Origin: JAHIKV01 sp963733145
GTDB lineage: Bacteria > Planctomycetota > Planctomycetia > Pirellulales > Thermoguttaceae
NCBI GenBank assembly: GCA_963733145.1
Contig: CAVTCJ010000011.1
Location: 150,845 to 214,844 of the forward strand
Direction: 5' to 3'
DNA: 64,000 nt
Part shown: positions 18,055 through 26,470 of the stretch, piece after piece
How the letters are laid out: every line of letters starts with the position of its first letter
Numbering within the stretch: the first letter of the stretch is position 1
Notes under the pieces: generated by a model
What the model was told of the DNA's origin: nothing
Database searches by the model: none
Seen by the model: the letters and a program-made list of their open reading frames with translations, nothing else
Translations under genes and position numbers: made by a program

Positions 18055-19149
18055 CTACAGTTTCCGGCAAATCGCGTCGGCCATCTCGCGGGTGCCCACG
18101 GCCGTGGGATCGTCGCGGTTGGGCTTCATGTCGTAGGTCACGTCCTTGCCTTCGGCAATTACGGCGGCGACGGCCTGCTCCAAACGCTGGGCGGCGTCGA
18201 ACTCCTTCAGATGGCGGAGCATCAACATGCCGGAAAGGATCAGCGCCGTGGGGTTGACCTTGTTCAGGCCCTTGTACTTCGGGGCGCTGCCGTGGGTGGC
18301 CTCGAAGACCGCGCCGTCGGGGCCGATGTTCGCGCCCGGCGCCATGCCCAATCCGCCGACCAGTCCCGCCGCCAGATCGCTGAGAATGTCGCCGTAAAGG
18401 TTCGGCAGCACGATCACGTCGTACAGTTCCGGCTTCTGCACGAGTTGCATGCACATGTTGTCGACGATGCGGTCCTCGAACTCGATGCCGGGAAACTCCG
18501 CGGCGACCTTCCGCGCGGTGGCCAGATACAGGCCGTCGCTATGCTTCATGATGTTCGCTTTGTGGATCGCCGTAACCTTTCTGCGGCCGTTGTCGCGGGC
18601 GTACTCGAAGGCGAAGCGGACGATCCGGTCGGAGCCCGAGACGCTGATCGGCTTGATCGACACACCGGTCTCCTCGCGACCCGATTTGATCTGCCGTTGC
18701 GGCGAGATTTTGTTGAGATAGTCGATCAATTCGGCAGTTTCCGGTTTGCCCGCCTCGAACTCGATGCCCGCGTACAGGTCCTCGGTGTTTTCGCGGACGA
18801 TGACCAGATCGACGGGCGTATCGCCGAAGAAGGTCCGCACGCCGGGATAGTGCTTGCAGGGCGCAGACAGGCGTACAGCCCGAGCGTCTGGCGGAGATAT
18901 ACGTTAATGCTGCGGAAGCCGGTGCCCGACGGGCGTGGTGATCGGCGCCTTCAGTGTGCAGCGCGTGCGGCGAACGCTCTCCAGCACGGCGTCGGGCAAC
19001 GGCGTGCCGCAACGCTCCATCACGTCTACCCCCGCCTCTTGAACGTCCCAATTGATCTCTACTCCGGTTGCATCGACGCATTGCCTTGCGGCCGCGGCCA
19101 GTTCCGGTCCGACCCCGTCGCCGGTAATCAACGTCACTTCGTGAGCCAT
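18055..19149 (-). CDS. NAD-type isocitrate/isopropylmalate dehydrogenase (two frameshifts)
   Basis: Beta-decarboxylating dehydrogenase, most like NAD-dependent isocitrate dehydrogenase of the TCA cycle. It starts MAHEVTLITGDGVGPELAAA at ATG 19149. Conserved blocks are RENTEDLYAGIEFE, FAFEYARDNGRRKVTAIHKA (substrate Lys), IVDNMCMQLVQKPELYDVIV, LPNLYGDILSDLAAGLVGG and FEATHGSAPKYKG (cofactor loop). The frame changes near 18930 (PVG to GTGFRSINVYLRQ) and near 18860 (LRP to CKHYPGV). Joined length is about 363 residues. Because the catalytic blocks are all preserved on both sides, sequence error is more likely than decay. An isopropylmalate dehydrogenase role is the alternative. Confidence 0.82.
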
Positions 19150-19307
19150 GATCGCGTGAACTCCGTGTGTTTGGGTGGTATAAAGCCGCGACCGCTGGTC
19201 GCGCCGCGATGGCACGGTCAACGGTCGCGGAATTGAAAATCAAATTATCAGATTTGCTTATGTTAGTCAATGCAGGGCGATGGCCGATCACGTTTTTGAT
19301 ACGGAAT

Positions 19308-19383
19308 TGTAGGAGGCGACTCCTGTCGCCGATTGTGTCTGAAAACGCCCCAGAATCGGCGACAGGAGTCGCCTCCTACAGTG
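19308..19383. repeat. 'TGTAGGAGGCGACTCC' palindrome, intact copy
   Basis: Arms TGTAGGAGGCGACTCCTGTC and GACAGGAGTCGCCTCCTACA are perfect inverses around a loop of about 25 bases. A related half-element lies near 7524. Confidence 0.75.
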
Positions 19384-19419
19384 AATAACTGATTGGCCCG
19401 GAATGTGGGGCGCGTATGC

Positions 19420-19448
19420 TTGCATAGACCCTGTTGCTCGGTTATAAT
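19420..19448 (+). promoter_or_regulatory. Sigma-70 type promoter
   Basis: TTGCAT, a 17-base spacer, then a perfect TATAAT. It ends 48 bases before the ATG at 19496, giving a short leader of about 40 bases. Confidence 0.65.
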
Positions 19449-19495
19449 GCGGCCGAGATAGCGCCGCATTCTTTTCCTGAGAAAAGGCAACTCCC

Positions 19496-21059
19496 ATGAC
19501 GATGGAGCAGGAACTCATCGACCTTTTCGCTGCCGCTTCCTCCCAGCGCAACCGGGAGATTCTCAGGGGCTATTACGGCTGGGAAGACGGCCGCCTGCAT
19601 ACCCTTACGGAAATCGGCGACCGATTCGGAATCACCCGCGAGCGCGTCCGCCAGGTTCTGCGCCAAGCTGACGAAACGGCTGAAAAACGCCCCCGTTTCG
19701 ACTCCCATCCTGGACCGGACGCTCAAGCTGATCGCCGAGATGCTGCCCGCCCCGGCCGCGCGGATCGAGGCGGAACTGGCCGGGCAGGGGATTACCGCCT
19801 TCGGAATGTCGTTGGAAACCGTGGCCGCCGCCGCCGCTTTGCTGAACCGGCCGGTGCGATTCGAGATCGTCTCGGTACTATCCGATGACGCCGCCCAAGA
19901 TCCCCACGACGTCGCAGGACCGCGATGGGGAGCGTCATACGCCTGCCGACGGCCGCTTGGCCGTCAGGCCCGGCCAGGAAAAGATCGTCTCGGCCGCGGT
20001 CGACTTGGCCAAGAAGAACGCCTATTTTCACGGATTGACGACTATCGAGCGGATCAATCGGGCAATTGCCGTTCGCGGCCGGGGGAAAAAGGGGAGCGGA
20101 AACAGCCGATGCGGCCGCCCCGTGCTCGGGCCGCCCGCCGCAGGACCAATCCGCCGATCTCGACCCGCCCCCTGCTTCACCCGGCGGCAGCAAGCGGGCC
20201 GGTGCGGAGTTGATCCGTCAGGCCGTGGCCCTGATCGACGGGTTTCGCTGGCTCGACGAGCCGGCCGGTTGGTTCCGCCTCTCGTCGATCCAGCGGCATG
20301 GGCTGCCGAAAACGATCGAGAAGGTGCTGTCGGTCTCCCCCACGGTCACGGCCGGGCAGCTCTACACGGCCCTCTCGCGCAATCGCCGGCTGTGGAAGGA
20401 ACCGCCGCCGGAAAACATCCTCTTGGAGTTCTGCCGCCTGATGCCAGGCGTTCGGATCGAAGGCGATCGGATCATCTCCGAAGAGCCGCGCGACTGGAGA
20501 AAGGCGCTGACCGGGGTCGAAGCCAAGCTGGTCGCCGTCCTGAAGAAGCACGGCCCGCTGATGGAACGGGGCGAGATGGAAGACCTCTGTGTGGACGGCG
20601 GCATGAACCGCTTCAGCTTCCACGCCTTCGTCTCCTGGTCGCCGGTAATCGCGCAGTTCGGCCACAGCGTATACGGACTGTTGGGGGCGATAGTCTCGCC
20701 CCGGCAGGTCCAGGCCGTTCTCGACCGACGCCGCGCCGGCCGCGCGGATCGCCGCGTGCTGGTCGGCAACGGGCAAACCCCCGACGGCAAGGTCTGGCTC
20801 CAGTACCGCCTCTCGAAAGCCGCCAGCACTTACGCCGTAATCACCATTCCGGCGGCCTTGAAAAAAACCGTCCGCGGGCGCTTCCGATTCCTCGACGGCG
20901 AAGGAAAGGAGATCGGCGTGCTGGCCACCAAGGACGGCCGGGCCTGGGGCCTGGGCGACTTTCCTCCGCAAACACGGCGCCCATATCGGCGATTGCATCA
21001 CGCTGACCCTCGACATGAAAAACCGCACCGCCGAAGTGACGTGGGAGGAAAGAGGGTAG
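19496..21059 (+). CDS. Sigma-region-4 / winged-helix DNA-binding protein (about four frameshifts)
   Basis: The N-terminus has a sigma-70 region 4-like helix-turn-helix (SQRNREILRGYYGWEDG and LTEIGDRFGITRERVRQ). After it the body reads CAKLTKRLKNAPVSTPILDR, EKIVSAAVDLAKKNAYFHG, then QAVALIDGFRWLDEPAGWFR. Later come VTAGQLYTALSRNRRLW and EAKLVAVLKKHGPLMERGEM, which look like winged-helix (HARE-HTH-like) units. It ends in a small beta barrel with FLRKHGAHIGDCITLTLD. The pieces lie in different frames (shifts near 19660, 19880-19960, 20080-20120 and 20965). Joined length is about 520 residues. No sigma region 2 is present, so it is not a complete sigma factor. It resembles sigma-like HTH proteins of restriction or regulatory systems; role unknown. 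Confidence 0.6.
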
Positions 21060-21070
21060 CGCGTATTGGG

Positions 21071-21245
21071 CTAGTGTATTGTCTCACGCAGATGGTTTAC
21101 TTATGCGGCGGAGGGTGCCACTGCTGGCTTGTCCAGCAGTGTTGACCGCTGTTGCACTTCCGCACTGCTGGACAAGCCAGCAGTGGCACCCAACTCCACT
21201 ATTCTCCGCAAGATAAGGCACCACATTTACGAGACACTACACTAA
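21071..21245. mobile_element. MITE-B copy 1 (about 175 bp)
   Basis: Non-coding element with outer ends TAGTGTATTGTCTCACGCA and GAGACACTACACTA. An internal palindrome has arms GGTGCCACTGCTGGCTTGTC and GACAAGCCAGCAGTGGCACC. A nearly identical copy lies at 32171-32338. Confidence 0.8.
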
Positions 21246-21270
21246 TACGCGGACAAAGCTAATTATGTGA

Positions 21271-21650
21271 GCTTTGTTGGGGTGGCAGTTGTACCGCCGG
21301 CCCGGGGTGGCAGTACAACTGCCACCCCAGCATCCAGTTGTTTCCGTTTTGGCGCTTTGTTGTTTAGCGGCCGTCGGCACGACGGCCCTGTCAGCGATGC
21401 GAGCCGCCGTGCCGGCGGCTGCTAAACATCATCGTAATGGTTCACGGGGGACGGTCCCAGTTTTCGCGGCGCGAGGGACGTAGCCCCTCGAATTAGCTTT
21501 GCCGCCGCGAAAATGGGACTGTCCCCCTGGGGCGGCGAGAGGGGGACAGGTCCATGTTTTCGGCCCGTGATTTCTCGGTGAAATCACGTCTTCCCGCCGA
21601 AAAATGGACCAGTCCCCTGCCGCCCCGTGAACGGTTACCGAGGCCGGGAC
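21271..21650. repeat. Cluster of palindromic repeats upstream of the toxin gene
   Basis: In order: a GGGGTGGCAGTACAACTGCC element (21275-21330); a TTTAGCGGCCGTCGGCACGA palindrome (21362-21430); two REP-like palindromes, one with arms GGGGGACGGTCCCAGTTTTC and GAAAATGGGACTGTCCCCC, one with GGGGGACAGGTCCATGTTTT and AAAAATGGACCAGTCCCC. The last two resemble repeats linked to RAYT-type transposases. No gene is visible between 21060 and 21668. Confidence 0.7.
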
Positions 21651-21668
21651 CTCGCAAATAGCGGCAAC

Positions 21669-22082
21669 TCAGGCTTGCTCCGCTCGATAGCGTTCCAAAA
21701 ACTCCGCGGGCGAGACAACCTCGATGCCGCAGCGCAGCTTTGTCGGAAAGTGTCGCACATTTCCCGTAACAAGATATTCCGCCCCTCCGGCAATCGCCGC
21801 TTCCAAGAACTGCTCGTCATCGCGGTCGGGCAACGGATGCGGCAGCGGAGCGGACGCCGTGGTTATGCCGGCCGTCCTGATCTGCTCGATCAAGGCCCCA
21901 ACGTGATCGGCGTGGAAACCGAAAGCCGGACGCAGCAGCACCTCGCGATAGTCGCCGATAATCCGGGCGTCGAAACACAACGACAGCTTGCCGTCGGCGA
22001 CCAACAACACGATTTGTCCCGGCGATCCATAAGGATTCAGCAGACCCGACACCAGGACATTGGTGTCCAACAAGATCTTCAT
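21669..22082 (-). CDS. PIN-domain ribonuclease toxin
   Basis: 137-residue PIN domain. Acidic residues expected at the active site are present: MKILLDTNVLVSGLL (first Asp), DYREVLLRP, DRDDEQFLEAAIAG (central acidic pair) and EYLVTGNVRHFP. Family members cut RNA with magnesium. The start ATG overlaps the antitoxin stop (ATGA), so the two are cotranslated. Intact. Confidence 0.85.
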   Translation of the reverse strand: MKILLDTNVLVSGLLNPYGSPGQIVLLVADGKLSLCFDARIIGDYREVLLRPAFGFHADHVGALIEQIRTAGITTASAPLPHPLPDRDDEQFLEAAIAGGAEYLVTGNVRHFPTKLRCGIEVVSPAEFLERYRAEQA

Positions 22083-22366
22083 TTGCCGCGTTCCTTGCGA
22101 ACTGCGGCAATCTCTTCCTGCACGGCCGCGCGACCGAGGCGATGCTTTCCGGCCGCCAGGGATTGGCTTTGCATGGCTTCCACGGCCGCGATCGCCCGGG
22201 CGCGACGCAGCGCCGACAGCGATTCCTCCAGGCCGACGTCGGAGACGGCCGAGAGAATCGCCACCGGCTTGCCGTTGGAGGTGACGACCACGTCGGGTTC
22301 TTCGGACAGGCCCCGCAGCACTTCCGCCGAGCGGCCGCGCAACTCCCGCACGCTGACAAATCTCAT
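22079..22366 (-). CDS. Phd/YefM-type antitoxin
   Basis: About 95 residues from ATG 22366 (frame open to 22393), with AGGAG upstream. The N-terminus MRFVSVRELRGRSAEVLRGL and DVVVTSNGKPVAILSAV is the Phd/YefM DNA-binding fold. The C-terminal helix region should bind and mask the PIN toxin. The first gene of the pair, as usual. Its promoter holds a palindrome, which suggests self-repression. Confidence 0.83.
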   Translation of the reverse strand: MRFVSVRELRGRSAEVLRGLSEEPDVVVTSNGKPVAILSAVSDVGLEESLSALRRARAIAAVEAMQSQSLAAGKHRLGRAAVQEEIAAVRKERGK

Positions 22367-22381
22367 AATCGACTCTCCTGA

Positions 22382-22421
22382 TTGTGTACACAATTGTACT
22401 GCATATAGTGTACCCAGTCAA
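22382..22421 (-). promoter_or_regulatory. Promoter and operator of the toxin-antitoxin pair
   Basis: On the minus strand: TTGACT, a 17-base spacer, TACAAT. A perfect 12-base palindrome TTGTGTACACAA (22382-22393) touches the -10 box and is a likely antitoxin operator. Confidence 0.6.
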
Positions 22422-22583
22422 GCCTATGAGAGATGGGCGGCAACCCTGGGCTACCCTCCAGAAGCCCTTCGGGCTATTGGGGCAACATCGTAATCACCTG
22501 AAATGCAACAACAAAAAAACCGGACGGTCTCTGGACGCCGGGGCTAAACGGTTTTGCTCCCACCATCGTGCATGGCGACTTAG

Positions 22584-23498
22584 CTACCCAGCCCGCGCGG
22601 AAAGCAGGCCGATCTCGAGCGCGGCCAACCGATCGATCAACTCACGGGGCGTCTGCGGACGGCGGAGCGGATCGTTGGCGATCATCCGGCAGACCAGCCG
22701 GACCACATCGCGCGGCGCGTGCGGGGCCAGCCGGACAAGCTGCGGCGGGGCCGATTGCCGCTGGAGCGTCGCTAGCTCGGCCAGGTTGGCGGCCGGATAG
22801 GGGAGACAGCCCGATAGCATCTCGAACATCGCCACGCCCAGGCTGTAGATGTCGCTGCGGACGTCGGCGCGGAGGGCCGAGGTAATATACTCCGGCGCGA
22901 TATAATGGCACGTGCCCATGATCGGCCGGTCGGCGGCCGAGCCGGTTTCGTTACAGCGGCGGGCGAAACTGAAGTCGATCAGCGTAACGTGCCCGCTGGG
23001 CGAAACCAGGATGTTGCCCGGCGTTACGTCGCCATGCATCCAACCGGCGGCGTGCAGGGCGTCGAGGGCTTCGGCCGCCTGCCGGGCGATCCACAGCGCC
23101 GCGGCCGCGTCGAACTGCCGGCCGGCGTCCAATCGGGCCCGCAGCGACGCCCCCTCCAACCAAGGCATCACCAACAACCGCGGCGGATCGAGCACCGAAC
23201 TGGCCAATACCGGCGCCAAATGGGAATGCGATACGGTTTGCCCGACCAGCGCCTCACGCTGCAAGAGGCGGACTGCGCAAGGATCGTCCCGCCAAGCCGG
23301 TCGGAGCATTTTTACGGCGTAGTTGGCCGTTCGACGGGCGGGCGAGCCGATCGGCCGAGCGCGATAGATGTCGGCAAGGCTCCCTTGTCCGGCAAACTCG
23401 GCCAACTCCCACTGTTTTACCCGATAGGGAAGCTCCGCCCTGCCCACCACGGGCGCGCAAACCGCTCCGCCGGTCGGTATCAGCCCGGTCTGGATCAT
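22584..23498 (-). CDS. Hanks-type serine/threonine protein kinase
   Basis: Single kinase domain of about 300 residues. The glycine loop is weak (FAGQGSLADIYRA). ATP-site Lys lies in NYAVKMLRP and the helix-C Glu in LLQREALVG. The catalytic loop reads HGDVTPGNIL instead of HRDxKxxN, and the metal motif DFS instead of DFG; the Asp and Asn residues needed for catalysis remain. APEY and DIYSLGVAMFEMLSGCLPY follow. No membrane segment or sensor domain is visible. Start ATG 23498 is preferred; the frame is open to 23654. Intact. Substrates unknown. Confidence 0.82.
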   Translation of the reverse strand: MIQTGLIPTGGAVCAPVVGRAELPYRVKQWELAEFAGQGSLADIYRARPIGSPARRTANYAVKMLRPAWRDDPCAVRLLQREALVGQTVSHSHLAPVLASSVLDPPRLLVMPWLEGASLRARLDAGRQFDAAAALWIARQAAEALDALHAAGWMHGDVTPGNILVSPSGHVTLIDFSFARRCNETGSAADRPIMGTCHYIAPEYITSALRADVRSDIYSLGVAMFEMLSGCLPYPAANLAELATLQRQSAPPQLVRLAPHAPRDVVRLVCRMIANDPLRRPQTPRELIDRLAALEIGLLSARAG

Positions 23499-23684
23499 TC
23501 GATGTCGTGCGGGATAAGACGATAGAGAAACGGGTCTACGGATAACATCGGTCGGCGAGGCTCGGCAAGTTAAGCCGTGCTTGACACGGGCGGCCGGCAT
23601 GACACACTGAGCGTGAGTTTTCTCCCGGATGCACACAATTACAACTTCGTTCACCCCGCATGTCAGAGCATCCCGGGAGCCGGA

Positions 23685-23795
23685 ATGTTGAGACCGCGTG
23701 CTTGGCTATTATCCGGGGCGTCGATCGGGCTGTTGCTGGGCGCAACGGTCTGCGGCGGCTGCGGCAGACTCGACACGCCGGCGGCGGAAAAGTAG
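23685..23795 (+). CDS. Tiny putative lipoprotein
   Basis: 36 residues: MLRPRAWLLSGASIGLL then a lipobox-like stretch ending VCGGCGR. Such short lipoproteins are common upstream of planctomycete genes. GGGAG lies just before the ATG. It precedes the mutarotase-like gene by 27 bases on the same strand. No function suggested. Confidence 0.45.
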   Translation: MLRPRAWLLSGASIGLLLGATVCGGCGRLDTPAAEK

Positions 23796-23822
23796 AAACA
23801 CCATCAATCGGAGGAGGCCGCG

Positions 23823-24176
23823 ATGGCAAAGCCCGTCAATGTTCAGCGTTTCGGCTCGGTCATTGGACTGCTGCCGGAGAAGAAGGGCTTGTACAACAGG
23901 TTGCACGCCCATCCTTTGCCCGACATCAACGCCATGATTACGAAGTGCAACATCCGCAACTACTCGATCTACGAGACGGAGCTGGACGGCAAGCTCTATC
24001 TATTCAGCTATTTCGAGTACGTCGGAGACGATTTCAAGGGGGACATGGCCAAGATGGCGGCCGATCCGAAAACCGAAGAGTGGTGGGCAGAGACGGTGCC
24101 CTGTCAAATTCGCCTGCCCGCCACGCCCGAGGGCGAGCAGTGGAAAAACATCGCCGAGGTATATCACCTGGACTGA
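23823..24176 (+). CDS. L-rhamnose mutarotase-like protein (RhaM/DUF718)
   Basis: 117 residues. The family pattern is clear: KKGLYNRLHAHPLPDINAMI (active-site His), CNIRNYSIYETELDGKLYLF, SYFEYVGDDFKGDMAKMAAD and EEWWAETVPCQI. Members interconvert anomers of L-rhamnose. No rhamnose pathway genes are near, so the substrate is open. A GGAGG site precedes the ATG. Intact. Confidence 0.78.
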   Translation: MAKPVNVQRFGSVIGLLPEKKGLYNRLHAHPLPDINAMITKCNIRNYSIYETELDGKLYLFSYFEYVGDDFKGDMAKMAADPKTEEWWAETVPCQIRLPATPEGEQWKNIAEVYHLD

Positions 24177-24330
24177 TTTCAGAGGCCATCCGAGAAGTGC
24201 GAAAAACTAGTCCACTCTACCTCTGGGAGAGGGTTAGGGTGCGGGCAGATTGCCGGCAAATCTGTTTCCTTGATTGCTTACTTTCTCCGCCCTCACCCCC
24301 GGCCCTTCCCCAGATGGAGAGGGGAGACTT

Positions 24331-24457
24331 TACCCGGATTATTCATAAACACGAACGAACATCGTCATTCTGAGCGCAGCGAAGAATCTGGGCTGTTTGC
24401 GGCGCATCGGAGATCCTTCGCTGCGCTCAGGATGACGTTTATGAATAATCCGGGTTT
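24331..24457. mobile_element. MITE-A copy 4
   Basis: Ends TACCCGGATTATTCATAAAC and its inverse; the body matches the copies at 12541, 14235 and 17859 with few changes (ACGAACGAACATCG). CCTCTCCC-type repeats flank it at 24216 and 24289. Confidence 0.85.
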
Positions 24458-24876
24458 ACGGATAGCCTCTCAGTTGCGGGCGAGTTCGGGGAACCTTGCT
24501 ACGAACGAACTAATTGCGCCCAGCCCCCCCCGCGGCATGTTGACACGCCGTCGCTGCATTTTCCCGAGAAATGCAAAGGACGGAATATAATTATATTTGC
24601 TAATTCTATACTCCGTATTTCACCGACATTTAGGGGATGATTGGTAGGCGGCATCGACGAAGCCTGCCTTTGCCCAGGTTATTATTCTCCAACTTATCGC
24701 TCTCCAGCGTCCAGTATAAGTTTAGCTAATTGTTTAATTTCTTTCGCCGGGGGTTGTTGTCTGTTTGGGGGATTCATAGAATAAGCGTTATGCGATTTGC
24801 ATCAGGCGGGCGGTGTCGCCGAAAGTACTGCACAGCCGGCAGCCCGCAGGACAATCTGTAGGAGAGTACGTCAGAC
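24458..24876. other. AT-richer leader region upstream of gdhA
   Basis: No coding frame is supported. A weak promoter candidate is TTGTTG, 17 bases, TAGAAT (24754-24782). GGAG at about 24859 is the ribosome site of gdhA. Confidence 0.4.
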
Positions 24877-26228
24877 ATGGCTAAGGTCATTGATTCAGTC
24901 AGTGCGTTCATGGAGCGGTTGGTGGCGAAGAATCCCAACCAGCCGGAATTTATTCAGGCAGTTCACGAGGTCGCCGAATCGGTCATGCCGATCGTCGAGA
25001 GCACGCCCGCCTATCGAAAGGCGAAAATCCTCGATCGGCTCGTCGAGCCGGAGCGGGTAATCATGTTCCGCGTCCCCTGGGTGGACGACAAGGGAGAGGT
25101 CCACGTCAACCGCGGCTTCCGCATCGAGATGAACAGCGCGATCGGTCCTTACAAGGGCGGCCTGCGCTTCCATCCCACGGTGAACCTGGGCTTGTTGAAG
25201 TTCCTCGCCTTCGAGCAGGTCTTCAAGAACGCCCTGACCACCATCATCGATGGGCGGCGGCAAGGGCGGCTGCGACTTCGATCCCAAGGGAAAGACCGAC
25301 AACGAAGTCATGCGCTTCTGCCAGTCCTTCATGTCCGAATTGTTCCGCCACATCGGCCCCGACACCGACGTCCCGGCCGGCGACATCGGCGTGGGCGGGC
25401 GCGAGATCGGCTTCCTCTTCGGTCAATACAAGAAGCTGGCCAACCGCTTCTGCGGCGTGTTGACCGGCAAGGGCCTGGAATTCGGCGGCTCGCTCATTCG
25501 CCCCGAGGCCACCGGCTACGGCTCCACCTATTTCGCCCAAGAGATGCTGGCCACCCGCGGCGAGAGCATCAAGGGCAAAGTGGCCGCCGTCTCCGGCTCG
25601 GGCAACGTGGCCCAGTACACCGTCGAGAAGGTCAATCAATTGGGCGGCAAGGTCGTCACCCTCTCCGACTCGAACGGCACGATCTTCGACAAGGACGGCA
25701 TCGACGCGGAGAAGTTGGCCTGGATCATGGACCTGAAAAACGTCCGCCGCGGCCGCATCAGCGAGTACTGCGACAAGTTCAAGGGCGCCGAGTTCCTGCG
25801 CCAACACGCGCCCCTGGGGCGTCAAGTGCGATCTGGCGTTCCCCAGCGCCACGCAGAACGAGATCAGCGCCGAAGACGCCCGCACGCTGGTCAAGAACGG
25901 CTGCATCTGCGTCTCGGAAGGCGCCAACATGCCCACCGAGCCTGACGGCGTCGACGTCTTCTTGGCGGCCAAGATTCTCTACGGACCGGGCAAGGCGGCC
26001 AACGCCGGCGGCGTGGCGGTCTCCGGCCTCGAAATGGCCCAGAACAGCCAGTTCTATCACTGGCGACGCGAGGAGGTCGATGAGCGGCTGCAAGGCATCA
26101 TGCGGTCGATCCACGAAAACTGCGTCAAGTACGGCAAGGAAGACGGATTCGTCAACTACGTCCGCGGCGCCAACATCGCCGGCTTCGTCAAGGTGGCCGA
26201 GGCGATGCTCGCCCAAGGCGTGGTCTGA
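24877..26228 (+). CDS. gdhA: Glutamate dehydrogenase (two frameshifts)
   Basis: Hexameric NADP-type glutamate dehydrogenase linking 2-oxoglutarate and ammonia to glutamate. It starts MAKVIDSVSAFMERLVAKNP. Conserved blocks are RGFRIEMNSAIGPYKGGLRF (catalytic-site Lys), MGGGKGGCDFDPKGK, FMSELFRHIGPDTDVPAGDI, GKGLEFGGSLIRPEATGYG, VAAVSGSGNVAQYTVEKV (dinucleotide fold), and ANAGGVAVSGLEMAQNS. The frame changes near 25240-25255 and near 25810 (to GVKCDLAFPSATQNEIS). Joined length is about 450 residues, normal. All catalytic blocks survive, so sequence error is likely. Confidence 0.9.
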
Positions 26229-26247
26229 TACGGTCCGTCGAAACGCT

Positions 26248-26349
26248 CCCCTCTCCCTTTGGGAGAGGGGCAGAAGCAGAACTTTCCTCTGGGAGAGAGG
26301 CAGAAGCAAAACTCCCCTCTCCCTTTGGGAGAGGGGCCGGGGGTGAGGG
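26248..26349. repeat. Three tandem CCTCTCCC/GGGAGAGG repeats
   Basis: Two full CCCCTCTCCCTTTGGGAGAG units (26248, 26311) and a shorter one (26283), joined by near-identical GGCAGAAGCA linkers. Located downstream of gdhA. Confidence 0.7.
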
Positions 26350-26414
26350 CTTCGGGCGTGTTCACTCGATGCCTGCTCGCCGTCGCCGCCTCCAAAATTG
26401 AATGTTCACCCTCA

Positions 26415-26446
26415 AGCCCGCGGGCTTCACCGTCCGCGGGCTTTTT
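26415..26446 (+). terminator. Rho-independent terminator of gdhA
   Basis: Stem AGCCCGCGG / CCGCGGGCT, 10-base loop, then a run of T. It lies about 190 bases after the gdhA stop. Less likely, it serves the converging gene. Confidence 0.7.
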
Positions 26447-26470
26447 CGCGTCCTACCGACGAACGGGGTT

